From Ecdyonurus torrentis (lineage: Eukaryota > Arthropoda > Insecta > Ephemeroptera > Heptageniidae): a stretch of 64,000 bases of DNA. The notes under the pieces were generated by a model, which was given only the letters and a program-made list of their open reading frames with translations, was not told where the DNA came from and did not search any database. The stretch spans positions 17,018,781-17,082,780 of the forward strand of contig OX439137.1 in the NCBI GenBank assembly GCA_949318235.1, read 5' to 3'. Positions 11,671 to 23,458 of the stretch are shown in pieces (within the stretch, counting starts at the first letter, position 1; every line of letters starts with the position of its first letter). The position numbers were made by a program, and so were the translations under genes.

Positions 11671-12421
11671 ATAGAGCGAGAGTTGCAGCTGCAAAGAAAG
11701 GTAAAACACATAATTATAATACATAATGTTTATATATCTTATCAGTATCACTATGTATGTCTACTTGCAATATTACAGTTTGATTGCTGCACAAATTTCA
11801 TTTTTATTTAATTTTTATCATTTTAACATTATAACGACAATTTTACAACTGGGGGAGAAAATTACATAGAAGAGAAAATGTATCGTTTTTTTTTTTTTTT
11901 TTTTTTTTTACATTTTATTATTACTTTATTATATTTGTATGCTTTATTGACCTTCGATTAGGAAGAAAAATCATCCACTCGACGCCAAATTTTGTATTTT
12001 TATGTTTCATATCATTCGCAGCATAAATAATAAAAGTCAATTAATTGACAGCATAATACATAATAAATAAGTCAAGTGAATTATGTGATGAATCTCAATT
12101 ATGTTGTACATCAAAGTTAGTTTGTAAGCTGGCGTGCTACATTGAGCTATGACGCCCCCCCTGCAAGAGTTGACAAATATATTATATAAGAGGGATCAGA
12201 GATACATCAACGCTAAAACAAGACGACACGTTATTTCAATAGGAAACGACAACTTGTCTAGTATTTCTACTCAAGTCACAGCAATAAGATTTACCACGTC
12301 TTAACTTCAATGTTACATGGACCACCTGTCACATTTGCTGGACATTTGGCTATAGGCAAAATTGTGAGAGAAATCTGCGCTGGTCTCAATTGTTTTGTTC
12401 ATGTGACTGCAACTCTCGAGC
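11671..12421. other. Region bounded by short inverted ends; no gene seen
   Basis: CGAGAGTTGCAG at about 11678 faces CTGCAACTCTCG at about 12408. It could be an old DNA element of about 750 bp, with a T-run near 11888. No coding frame is supported. Confidence 0.35.
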
Positions 12422-12599
12422 CAGCTTTGATATTTGTGTTTTGTTAAGAACACCTGATCACGACGTCATTACCTGTTTGCTAAGTGTATAATTATGTATA
12501 TATGCTTGATCATTTTTTATTTCTCTGTTAAGAACATTACACTTGACAACAATGAACCAAACTTATGAAAGAAAAAAAAAAAGCTTTTAACAGCAAACG

Positions 12600-13001
12600 C
12601 TTATGTTTAACTAAAAAATACGGAAAAGGAAGTGGCCGGAAGAGGAAACCACGTGACGGTAAAAGTGGGAGAAAAGTTGGTGCCAGCTGCAAGCTAGGAC
12701 TGAGCTACCTCCCACTTTTACCGTCACGTGGTTTCCTCTTCCGCATTTTGAGTAAACATAAGCAGTCATTGTTTCGTCTTCCGGTCACTTCCTTTTCCGT
12801 TTTTTAGAGTAAATAACAATGACCGCTAAAGTTTACTCAAAATGCGGAAAAGGAAGTGTCAGAAGTGGAAACTACGTGACGGTGGGAGAAGAGTTGTTGC
12901 TAGCAGAAAGCTAGGCCTGAGCTACCTCCCACTTTTACCGTCACGTGGTTTCCTCTTCCGGTCACTTCCTTTTCCGCATTTTGAGTAAACATTAGCGGTC
13001 A
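12600..13001. mobile_element. Two adjacent foldback elements carrying ETS and E-box motifs
   Basis: Each unit has arms containing GGAAAAGGAAGTG, GAGGAAACCACGTGACGG and AAAAGTGGGAG and their complements. Unit 2 (about 12820-13001) is bounded by ATGACCGCTAAAGTTTACTC and its complement. Unit 1 (about 12600-12812) is rearranged. A short open frame across unit 1 is a by-product of the palindrome. Confidence 0.75.
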
Positions 13002-13668
13002 TACGCACTCAGCGACTCATTTTTATCTGCTCCAATAACAAGATCAAGCCATGAACAAGTCTAATTTTGTTGGTCAGGTCAGCCAATCATTGTTAAAGAG
13101 CCTCAACAAAACAAACCTATATTTTACACGATAGTAAAACAGTAACATCCAACAACAACAGCAAAACATTATGCCGTGCAAGTCAATAACTTTGCTGTGC
13201 ACAACATAATAATAATAAAATAAAGCGGGGCATATTTAGCACAGAGGAGATAAACTGGGGTCAATAACCATCAGGCAAACATGCACAGTGCCACAAAATA
13301 CAGCAGCAGTCACTAACTTCATTATGTACACATTTACTCAGTGGATGAACCAATTTTGATTTTAGCAACCAATTAGGGTCTCATTACGAATTTTTTCACT
13401 TTTTTTAATGGGTAAACTCTGTTATTGTAATAGTAATAACTAATAAATTACTTTATTTGCGATGAAATTTTCAAGCAAAATTAAAATTTATTTATTTGTT
13501 TTCGTGCTAAAAACTATAGATAGCAAAATTGCTGGGTCAAGCTTGATAAGAAAAACAATAAGAAATGACAATGAGCATAGATATACACAAATAAAATATA
13601 CATAACTTTAAGTCACGTTAATTTTACACATAAAACTCAATGCAGCTGTGCATGATAAATTGTACTGT
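13002..13668. other. Intergenic, no gene or clear element
   Basis: AT-rich unique-looking sequence. I see no coding frame, tRNA-like fold or inverted ends. Confidence 0.4.
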
Positions 13669-13771
13669 ACACTCCCCCGAGATAAATCTGACCACAGCGT
13701 TCATGTCTCCAAATGTTAAATATATGAGGAGACTTTAACGCAACCAGTCAGATTTATCTCGGGGGAGTGTA
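13669..13771. repeat. 103-bp hairpin MITE
   Basis: GTACACTCCCCCGAGATAAA at 13669 and its complement ending at 13771 form 25-bp arms (continuing into TCTGA) around a 53-bp loop. Confidence 0.85.
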
Positions 13772-13849
13772 CTTTGTGACTCGCTGCTTGTACATGTAAT
13801 TTTTTTAGCCCTAAGTATTTATATGTAGATTTGACCCATACATGTAATC

Positions 13850-14212
13850 TTAACTCCCTTGTCAACTTACTTTTTTATCATTTAGAATACTAGACTGATA
13901 ATTACCATAACTTATTATCCATGAATTAGACACCAACACCTTGATTTTGTATTTATTTTTATGGTTATTTCACGCATCTGACGTCACAATGTACCACCGC
14001 CAATCACAGTCACCGCTCTGGTCACGTGATAAATTTAAGCCACTCCCTCAAGCCATCATGGCCCCATTGTGAGGTGAGATGTGTGAAATTAACGCTAAAA
14101 TAAAAATAAATACAAAATCAACGTTGTGGTGTCTAATTCATGGATAATAAGGTATGGTAATGTTCAATCTAGTATTCTAAATGATAAAAAAGTAAGTTGA
14201 CAAGGCCTTTAA
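13850..14212. mobile_element. MITE family A, copy 1 (TTAA-flanked)
   Basis: TTAA at 13850-13853 and 14209-14212. Inverted ends are CCCTTGTCAACTTAC and GTAAGTTGACAAGG, then long matching arms (TCATTTAGAATACTAGACTG, CCATGAATTAGACACCAACA). TGACGTCA lies at 13979. Family members are at 15171-15566 and 55862-56257. Confidence 0.9.
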
Positions 14213-14276
14213 TCTTTGATTATAGTGTATGATATGTGCAATGTCTAACTGCAATGTGCTTACTTTAACAGACTTA

Positions 14277-14735
14277 TGCAAAAGTAGGTTCAGTGATAAA
14301 CTGACAGCTCAACAATACTAACAAAGTGCTAGCAGATGACTTAGTGTTCCTGTCTACATTTAACATGCTTTATTATGGGGCAATGAAGCAGCTATAACTG
14401 CACTTACAATTATTTTTTTGGAGCAAAGTTTTTACTATAGCTTGCTGAGCATTGAAGCTTTTGTTTTCCTGGATTTGAAGTCAATTGAGTGATAATAATT
14501 TGTAACCAAATTTATTGATTTAAATCCAGGAAAACAAAAGCTTTGAGGCTCAGTAAGCCACAGTGAAAATTTCAACTGTGAGAAATAATTGTAAGTCAAG
14601 TTATAGATGCTTCATTGCCCCATTAGAAAGCATGTTAAATGTAGACAGGAACACAAAGTCGTTTGCTAGCACTTTGTTAGTATTGTTGAGCTGTCAGTTT
14701 GTTTATTTTATCACTAAACCTACGTTTGCTATACA
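14277..14735. mobile_element. Foldback MITE family B, copy 2
   Basis: Same arm blocks as copy 1 (CAAAAGTAGGTTCAGTGATA, GCTAGCAGATGACTT, GGAAAACAAAAGCTTTGAGG) in mirrored order. Confidence 0.85.
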
Positions 14736-15170
14736 GTACATCTGCTATTGGAAAATAAAAATAAGAAGGGTTGCGGCTAAGTAAGTTTAATCAAAATTGG
14801 TTGCAAGCTGTGACATGATATATAACATTGCACGCAAGCTCTAACATACGAGATATAAAGTAAGTAAGCACCTTGTTGTCCAGGGTAAAAGCCCATTGGT
14901 GGAGGCTGTTGTCCCGGGGGTGGAGGTTGTTGCCAACTCATGATCTGATCTTCACTGCTGACCAAGCAAGACAACACTAGATAACGTAAATATCTAACTG
15001 ACCACGTAACATGGCCTTATGTATATCTTGACTAAGCAAAACAACACTACATAACGTAAATACCTAACTGACAATGTAACGACAATCTTACTTAGCACTG
15101 GACACGTGTTATTGAAAATTTAATCACTCACCCCACGTGATGGTAGCATAACATTGTTAATGTGCTATTG
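14736..15170. other. Intergenic, possible short coding remnant
   Basis: On the minus strand at 14868-14945 a frame reads MSWQQPPPPGQQPPPMGFYPGQ, then reaches AGGTGCTTAC, a donor-like end. This is a proline/glutamine-rich start like those of several membrane or RNA-binding proteins. It may be a lone first exon or exon relic. No partner exon was found, so the call is weak. Confidence 0.3.
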
Positions 15171-15566
15171 TTAAATCCTTTATCAACTTACTTTTTTATT
15201 ATTTAGAATACTAGACTCATAATTACCATACCTTATTATCCATGAATTAAACACCAACACCTTCATTTTTTTTTTTTTTTTTTTCTTTTTTCATTTTGAC
15301 TGTTATATCACGTATCTGACGTCACAATGTACCACCGCCAATCAGTCACTGCTCTGGTCACGTGATAAATTTAAGCCCCTCCCTCAAGTTCTTTACCCCT
15401 ATCACGGCCCCATCTGTAAATTGTGACGTCAGATACGTGAAATAACTATCAAAATGAAAATAAATACAAAATCAAGGTGTTGGTGTCTAATTCATGGATA
15501 ATAAGGTATGGTTATTATCAATCTAGTATTCTAAATGATGAAAAAATAGCTTGACAAGGGATTTAA
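15171..15566. mobile_element. MITE family A, copy 2 (TTAA-flanked)
   Basis: TTAA at 15171-15174 and 15563-15566, with matching arms. TGACGTCA occurs at 15317 and 15424, one per arm. An internal T-run lies near 15265. Confidence 0.9.
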
Positions 15567-15654
15567 TGTGCTACCTGTGTTAATTGTTAATGTTCTTATA
15601 TATATGAGAGTGGGTGGTAGGTAAGCAATCTTGAAGTCGTTACCTAAATTTTCT

Positions 15655-15765
15655 ATAACGTTAAGTTAATTTGCTATAGAACCATAACTTTAACGTTAAC
15701 TGTAATTTATCCCCAACTTTAACGTTACCTTTAATGTTAACTCGCGTTTACTTTAACGTTAACAC
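15655..15765. repeat. TAACGTTAAC-rich cluster
   Basis: At least five copies of the core (T)TAACGTTA occur within 110 bp, each self-complementary. Degenerate tandem origin is likely. Confidence 0.5.
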
Positions 15766-15933
15766 TTTTTTTTTTAGATGATAGTACGTGTTTTTTTTAT
15801 TATTATTCGTAAATTAAATCATTTATAAAGTTAATATTTTACTTTTATATTTGTAGTTATTTATAAATAAAAGGTTAATTTTATTTATTATTTCCAACAC
15901 CTATCAGTTAATGTTGTTTTCTTTTCAATCAGA

Positions 15934-16088
15934 ATATATATATCAGTTCTTCCGGATAGAAATGTCGTTGTAGAGTTTTTTTGCCATGCGACTATGAGCT
16001 CTATGAAAAGAACAGGTAAGATTCAAGGTCGCATCACAAAAAATCCTCTACAACGACATTTCTATCCGGAAAACTTGATATATATATT
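15934..16088. mobile_element. 155-bp hairpin MITE in an AT repeat
   Basis: TTCCGGATAGAAATGTCGTT near 15949 faces its complement near 16052. The outer edges run into TATATATA. Confidence 0.8.
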
Positions 16089-16191
16089 TTTTTTCAAAAA
16101 GTAATGTCATACCGTAGTTATTGCTATGTTAACGTCAATTTTTGTTAATCTATAATTATAACGTTACTTTTTTCAATATGTTAATCTATAT

Positions 16192-16341
16192 TACAGTCAA
16201 CTGGGGGTGAAATTGCAAGCCAATCACAGACCCGCTTTCAAAGTGCTCTGCGTCTGGTAAGATAGGGAAAATTTGAAAGCTTGCACATGATTGGAGTTTA
16301 CATTTCACCCTGCACTTTCAATGTCACCCCGGTTGACTGTA
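16192..16341. mobile_element. 150-bp Tc1/mariner-like MITE
   Basis: TACAGTCAACTGGGGGTGA faces TCACCCCGGTTGACTGTA, with TA at both ends. A diverged partial relative lies at about 51998-52092 (GTTTGAAAGTGCTCT, AGCTTGCACATG). Confidence 0.75.
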
Positions 16342-16529
16342 TATAAATAACCAGGTAACGTTAATGACTACAAGACAGTAGGTAGGTCACAAAACCACAC
16401 TGGTCGCAAACAAAACCTAGCTGTCAATGATAAAGTCAAAATGTGAGTGTCACACATTACGTCACTTGTGTAGCCTCACTTACTGGGCACAAAACTGAAC
16501 GGTGACTTTGAACATACAATAGCACACAT

Positions 16530-16946
16530 TGCAAAAGTAGGTTCAGTGATAAACTGACAGCTCAATGAAGTGCTAGCAGACGACTTTCTGTTCCTGTCTA
16601 CATTTAACATGATTTCTTATGGAGCAGCTATAACTGCACTTACAATTATTTCTCGGAACCAAAATTTGAAGTTTAATTTACTGAGCCTCAAAACTTTTGT
16701 TTTCCTGAACTTCAATACATTTGGTTACAAATTATTATTTTCACTCAATAAACTTATACTATAATCCAGGAAAACAAAAGCTTTGAGGCTCAGTAAGCTA
16801 CAGTAAAAATTCCACCTCTGAGAAATAATTGTAACTGCAGTTATAGCTGCTTCATTGGCCCATAAGAAAGCATGTTAAATGAAGATAGGAACACAACGTC
16901 GTCTGCTAGCACTTTGCTGTCAGTTTGTTTATTTTCTCACTAATGC
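16530..16946. mobile_element. Foldback MITE family B, copy 3
   Basis: Begins GCAAAAGTAGGTTCAGTGAT and ends near GTCAGTTTGTTTATTTTCTC. A deletion has removed part of the left arm. Confidence 0.8.
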
Positions 16947-17175
16947 CTTGTTGACATTAAAGTTTTTGTAATTGCAATTGTTAAGTGAGCTACATGTTAT
17001 GTTAATATACATATGTGATCCAATATTTAACAAATCCAAGAAGAAAAAGCTACTATGTACTATTATCTCTGTCTTGGGGGCTCAATGTACAAATATTACG
17101 GTAGTTTCACTTAAATTCAAATGTTTTCATTCTAAATTTTGAAATGATTGACCAAAGTTGGTTGTTCAAAGTCAC

Positions 17176-17290
17176 ATTAAAGCTGTTCGTAAAACCTGTT
17201 CTCTACACCAAAAATGACGATCGCCTATGGTTATTCAAATGGAATGCGCATTGTAGGAGCAGAAAACAGGGTTTACGAACAGCATTATTA
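17176..17290. mobile_element. Hairpin MITE family C, copy 1
   Basis: GCTGTTCGTAAAACCTGTTC faces GAACAGGTTT-type complement ending CGAACAGCATT. The centre reads ATGACGATCGCC. Better copies are at 38843-38957 and 49800-49915. Confidence 0.8.
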
Positions 17291-18585
17291 TCTTAAGTCC
17301 CTACAAAAAACAGCATCAGAAAAGTTGAATGTCCTATCTCTCTCAAGCGTTATTGATTGAGGAGCTGCGTAATCTTTATGTTATATATATCTACATAATA
17401 TGATACATACATACAATTACATAATTTTAATGATAGTAATGTTTTCACTACCACGTCAATGCTAAGTAAGATACATAATGTCGTTATCTTGTAAGAATTG
17501 AGTCGTTATTTCAAATATATTACGAATGCTGCTATAATTCTATGTATCATGAATCATGGCCTGATATCTCTTCACTGAATGAACATCCCACATCACATCA
17601 CATGCACTACAACTGACGTCACAATTACATTCACAAAGGTAATAAAGCGAAATGTAAGAAATAGCAGTAAAAAATATGTAAGACTATAAACGGGACAAAA
17701 CCATATTACGTAAAGAGAATTTTCCAGAAAACCTACTTCAATATTATTGATTTTTCAGCATCAATATGATAGCTAATAAATCCACATACCATAATATAAT
17801 ATTAACAATTATTTATATTACATTTGCATGATTTAACATCATAATAATGTTTAATAAATACAGAAAAAAAAAGTGAGAAAATAGAAATGGTGGTTCTTTG
17901 TTTTGATTGCAGTGCGTTGCACAAAAATTTGAAATAACCGACACCCAATTTAAATTAACGATATTTAACTATTGTTGAAGATATATAATTAAATATTAAT
18001 ATATACGTACACACAATATATTAGTGCAAGTAAAACACAAGTATCTTTCTTGATTAAAATCCTCTAAACACGCAAATATCAGAGACTAAGCACCAGGAAA
18101 TATTTTTTTCCACTGACTGAAATGACGTGACGTAATTTTTAACTAGATCACATGACATGCGCAGAAATTAAAACTAGCCAACATGATAGAATAAAAATAC
18201 TAAAAAATAAAATATTTATCTGCAACATTTTTATATTTAAAGTGTAGTTTCTACCATATTTTAACTATTTACAGCTTATATCACAAATTAAGGGTCAAAA
18301 AGGTACAAAATATGTTCTTTTTGCTATTTGTAAATAAAATATATTTAGTGATAAACTTTGTTAGTTGGCTAAACTGGTCAAAAACAGAAATTGTACTAAA
18401 TTGTTGAAAATATTTGAATTTAATTGGTTTAAAAAACCACGTGACAAATTACACCAATCACAATGCTGGGATTATTTTGCAGTATTTTTTTATGAGTCAT
18501 GCTTGTGCGCAAAATTTGCTGCGCAGTAGCTGAAAAAAAAAAAAAAAAAACAGAATTCAAGCAGCTGAAATAAAAAAAAATTAAA
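17291..18585. other. Upstream region of Rab10
   Basis: AT-rich. A single CRE-like TGACGTCA at 17614 is outside any repeat I could define, about 970 bp before the start codon. No TATA-like or other core promoter element stands out from the AT-rich background. Confidence 0.3.
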
Positions 18586-21500
18586 ATGGCGAAGAAAACG
18601 TACGATCTTCTATTTAAATTACTTTTAATCGGTGATTCCGGAGTTGGTAAAACTTGTATATTATTTAGATTTTCAGACGATGCTTTCACAACCACATTTA
18701 TATCTACAATAGGTAAATATCTCAAGTAAAAATTAACAAAACATTGGGTCAAAACTGACACCATTGTTCAAAAATTATCTATTATCACGAATATATTGCC
18801 ATAATTTATGTTAATTATTGTATTTCCTAAGTTTTCAATACACGCATTAGGATTCTTTAGCACCTAATCTATTATAATAACTGATAATTTACTTTTTTAA
18901 ATGCATTTAAAACTGTTAAAAATATGTATTTTCAAATCTTGTAAAACATTCTTAATTTGTTTCTTGAAACTGTTTAATAATTTGAATCGTAATAATCATG
19001 TGACTAAATTAATTTTGTGACTCACTATTTTATTTATTAGTTATGGAGTTTTAATTACAATTTGTTTATTATGTATTTATATTTATATTTATTCTTATAA
19101 CTGTCAAAATACAAAGGGCAACGCCCACTTTTTTGTGCTCAAATTAATTTCGTCATAAATATTCTAGAATGATTCATATTTTTAATAATTTTTATGTTTC
19201 ATAAAAAAAATTATAAAAAAATATATTTCGCAATCATTTTCACTGGCACATTCCTTGCTTTTGTTAAAACTTAAGAATAAAATAAAAATAAATTGTCACA
19301 TTTACTGCAAAATTTTGCCCATAATTCAGAAATAAAATAAGTAATTAAAGTTGATAATTTACTCATATTTCTTCCTAAAAATCTGGACTTAAGTGCTGCA
19401 TTCAGATGGCTTGTATCTCAAAATCTAAAAAGAAAACTTCCAAACTTTATGATGACATTTGAAAGTTAAATAAAATAAAAATTTTAGAACTCATGACCAT
19501 CAGATAAGAGAGAAAATAATTAATGAAATTAACATGGGCTCTTGGGACTAAAACGTCAAAAAAATCATAATTTAAAATCTAGCATGGTGACGCCCTATTT
19601 TTTTATTTTTTATTTTTTTACATTTTTAAAGATACCGTATCCTAGTGTATCACTGGGGGAAATTTCAATTTTTTTCTTTCTTTGCAATTGTTAGTAAAAT
19701 CCCGCAGTACTTGTTTTCCCACCTTAAAAAAACATGTTTTGTGTTGATTTTGAGAAAATAAATACTTGAAATATTTACGTTGATTGTTTTTGTGTTTCAG
19801 GCATAGATTTTAAAATAAAAACAGTTGAACTGAGAGGAAAGAAAATAAAATTACAAATATGGTGAGTATCATTTGGTCACTTTTAAATATGGAGGGGTCA
19901 TAAAGATTACAAATGTGGTTGGGTGGAGATACTTGGGACATCAGTTTCATGTAAATAATTATGTCGTACATAAACTCTGGTTGTTTTCTGATACTAAAAT
20001 GAACATCAACTTTAGTTAATCAAATGAAGTGCGCATTTTTTGTAGCAACTAAACGTGGATTATAAAAACCTAATGGTACTGTCAGTGTCGGACTGGCACT
20101 CAAGAGGCCTTGTCCACAAAAGGGGTGTAATCATGGATATATAAACAGGATAGGAAGCTCTTGTTGAAAAAACGATCCCTTAATGATTTAATTCAAATTT
20201 TCGCCGCAACAGTGCAAGAATACAAAATTATGTATAAAAGTGGCGCTGTAGTCTGTGTGTGAATTTTAAAATTCACACACAGACTACAGCACCACTTACA
20301 TTTTACATGTTGATTGTTGCGGTGAAAATTTGAACTACATCAACAAGGGTTCGTTTTTAGTATAGGGCAATAACACAGGAGCTCACGACCCTGCTGCTAA
20401 CACACTCTAGGGGCCACAAAAGAGTTGTAACACCTTGGCTACACCTCTTTTGTGGGTGTTAGGGGCCTCAGAACAGGGGGAGCCACATCTGCTATCACTG
20501 ACTTCCTTTTATGGCGTTGCTAACCTAGATTTTTTTTTTTCTTCTTGAAACTACAAAAAAAAAAATCAATCACTTAATGAAGCATACCGAATCAATTTAG
20601 TGCAAGGAGAAAGCTAAGGGTTCTCTAATTTAGCAATACTTACGAACGCTTATGTGGAAAAACACGTTTTTATGCGATTTTGAGAAATCTGCTCCTCCGA
20701 TTACAGAGAAATTTAAATGAGAAGTACTGGACATTCTTTTAGGCCATAGAATTTTTTTAACTTTTTTTTTTAACTGATGTGATGACCTCCACTCATTTTA
20801 AAGGTCGGGTAAGTTTTCTGGCAAGAGAACAAAGTGGCACAGATCTGCTGATGTGCAAGAGGTCTTGAGTTCATTGCTTGGTGGGTACCGTGTCGGGTAT
20901 TTCATACGTAGTGCATGTTATGTATGCAGCGAGGTGGTGCTCATTGTCTGTGCACGTTTGTCAGTCAATCACAGGTAGGTAAAACTGTAGGAGAGATGTT
21001 TCGTTAGTGTGGACAGCTATGTGTCTGTAGCCATGCAGTCAGTCCTGGCAGTGCAAGGTGGTACACGTCAAGTCACAGCTATCTCAAGATGACTCACCAA
21101 ACCACCTTATTTCTATTAAATTGCAAGTTGTTGCATGCTGTACCATTTATTTATTATTATTGTTTTAGTTGATGCACGTATAGGTAATTACTATTATAGT
21201 AGTTTGTAAAGCATGTTTTGATGTTAGGTACACAAAGAGTGCACAGCAGCAGCTTGAGGTGATGTTGTCAGAGAACACCTAGGGACTGTAACCTCTAGTT
21301 AAACCTTAGTTATATTTTTTTTAATTGTTGCAACAATCACAATAACAACTTAACTACCGTTTAACTAGTTAGTGAGCTTTGCAGCTTACAGGGGTAAGTA
21401 GATGAAAACTGCTGTGATGTAATGATAGCTGAGTAACTGACACATTATGTATTGTAATTAATAAGGAAAGATAAAAAACATGGTTTGAAGTAATAATCAA

Positions 21501-23396
21501 AGAAAATGATAGGAGAATCCAACAGGCGTCTTATCTCAATGAGTCTCAATGAGGATCAGTGGGTCCGTAGCTTGGTGAAAATCATGATGGCACAGCTTAC
21601 ACAAATTTTCACAAAGCTACGTGAGAACCTCACTGTGGTAAGGCGCCTGTTGGTTTCCCCTATCCTTTCCTTTGATTATTTACTGACACATTATGTATGT
21701 GATTAACTTGATTTCCTGATTGTATGATGTAATATACCACAACTATTTAGCTTACATCATGCTCACATATGATCACATTTTCTAGCCAGTATACAGTATT
21801 GAAAATGTATTACGTCCTATACTTTGCTCTTTTGGAAAAAAATACAGTATTTAAAAATATTTTATGTCTGTAAAACACGTAAAAGAATGTCTTATAATAT
21901 TAACATGAAAAGAAAATGGGTTCGGACCCGTCACAAAAATTATCGGGTCCGCAGACCCGGGTCGTGAACCTAAAAAAAATTGTCAGGTCCGCGGAGCCGG
22001 GTTCGGACCCTTTTATTTTTTTTTCGGGTCTGCGGAGCCGGGTCCGGACTCTACAATTTTTTTTTTTTGGGTCACACTATATTGAAATTTATAACATGCG
22101 AAATTTTTTTAATTAAAATAGATACAAAGAGGGGGGGGGGGGGCGCAAATTTGCAAGCTCAAGGCTGCTAATGTGAGAATTTTTCTACCACCTTGGATGA
22201 AATACAACCAAACTCACCTGATTTACCACTTGCCACGTTGCGGACACATGTTTCACCCTACCCCCTGTTAAGGCGGGAAATCAGCTACTGCGGGATTTGA
22301 CTAAAAAGTTGTAAAGACAGAAAAATCTGAAATTTTGCACGGTGATACATTAGGATTAGGTACCTTAAAAAATGTAAAAAATTTTGGGGGTCACCATGCT
22401 AGATTTTTAATTATGATTTTTTGAAGATTTAGTCTCATAAAGAGCCCATGTTAATTTCAATAATTAATTTCTCTCTTATCTGATGGTCACGGGTTCTGAA
22501 AATTTTATCATAGGTAGCTGTTACTATTGACTTTCAAATGGCATCATAAAGTTTCGAAGTTTTCTTTTTAGATTTTAAGATACAATCCTTAATATATTGT
22601 ATTTAAATGAACTTAAATATCGAACTGTTAATAATTAACTGAACAATAATTCATTCAAAAAATCGCGATACACATCAAGTGGTTTTGTGACTCTTCAGCG
22701 CAACGCTCCAAGGATTACTTATGTCTAGTATTTCTCATATATCAGCAATCAGTGAAGTAGCTTGCTCAAAACCACGCTAACAGTTTGTTTCTCCCTATAA
22801 GTAATGTTAAATTAGGGGACCCTTTGCCTTCCCTGTGGCGCTATAGTGATCAACTATATATATACGCAAAGTGGAGAGGTTACTATTTACCTATGTGTAG
22901 AGCATGCATATGTAAACAACATGGCCAGCAAATTAACTGTGGCGTGGCATGATGTTTCAGGGACACTGCAGGTCAAGAGAGGTTTCACACGATCACGACG
23001 TCGTACTACAGAGGGGCCATGGGCATCATGTTAGTGTACGACATCACCAACGACAAGAGTTTTGAGAACATCGTCAAGTGGCTGCGTAACATAGATGAGG
23101 TCAGCTACTCTCTCTCTCTCTTTCTCACCCACTCTCTCTCTCTCTTTCTCACCCACTCTCTCTCTCTCTCTCACCCACGCTCTCTCACTCACCCACTCAC
23201 TCACCCTCTCTCTCTCTCCCTCTCTCTCACGCACCACCCACTCACTCACCCCCCTCTCTCACCCACTCTCTCTTTCTCACCCACTCTCGCCCACTCTTTC
23301 TCTCTCTCCCTCACCCTCTCTCTCTCTCTCTCTCACCCACTCTCTCTCTTTCTCACCCACTCTCTCTCTCTCACCCACTCACTCACCCTCTGCCTC

Positions 23397-23458
<62 letters not shown>

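Noticed and set aside
12565..12807. 80-codon basic frame
   Set aside because: Lies wholly within the foldback elements. Its composition follows the palindrome.
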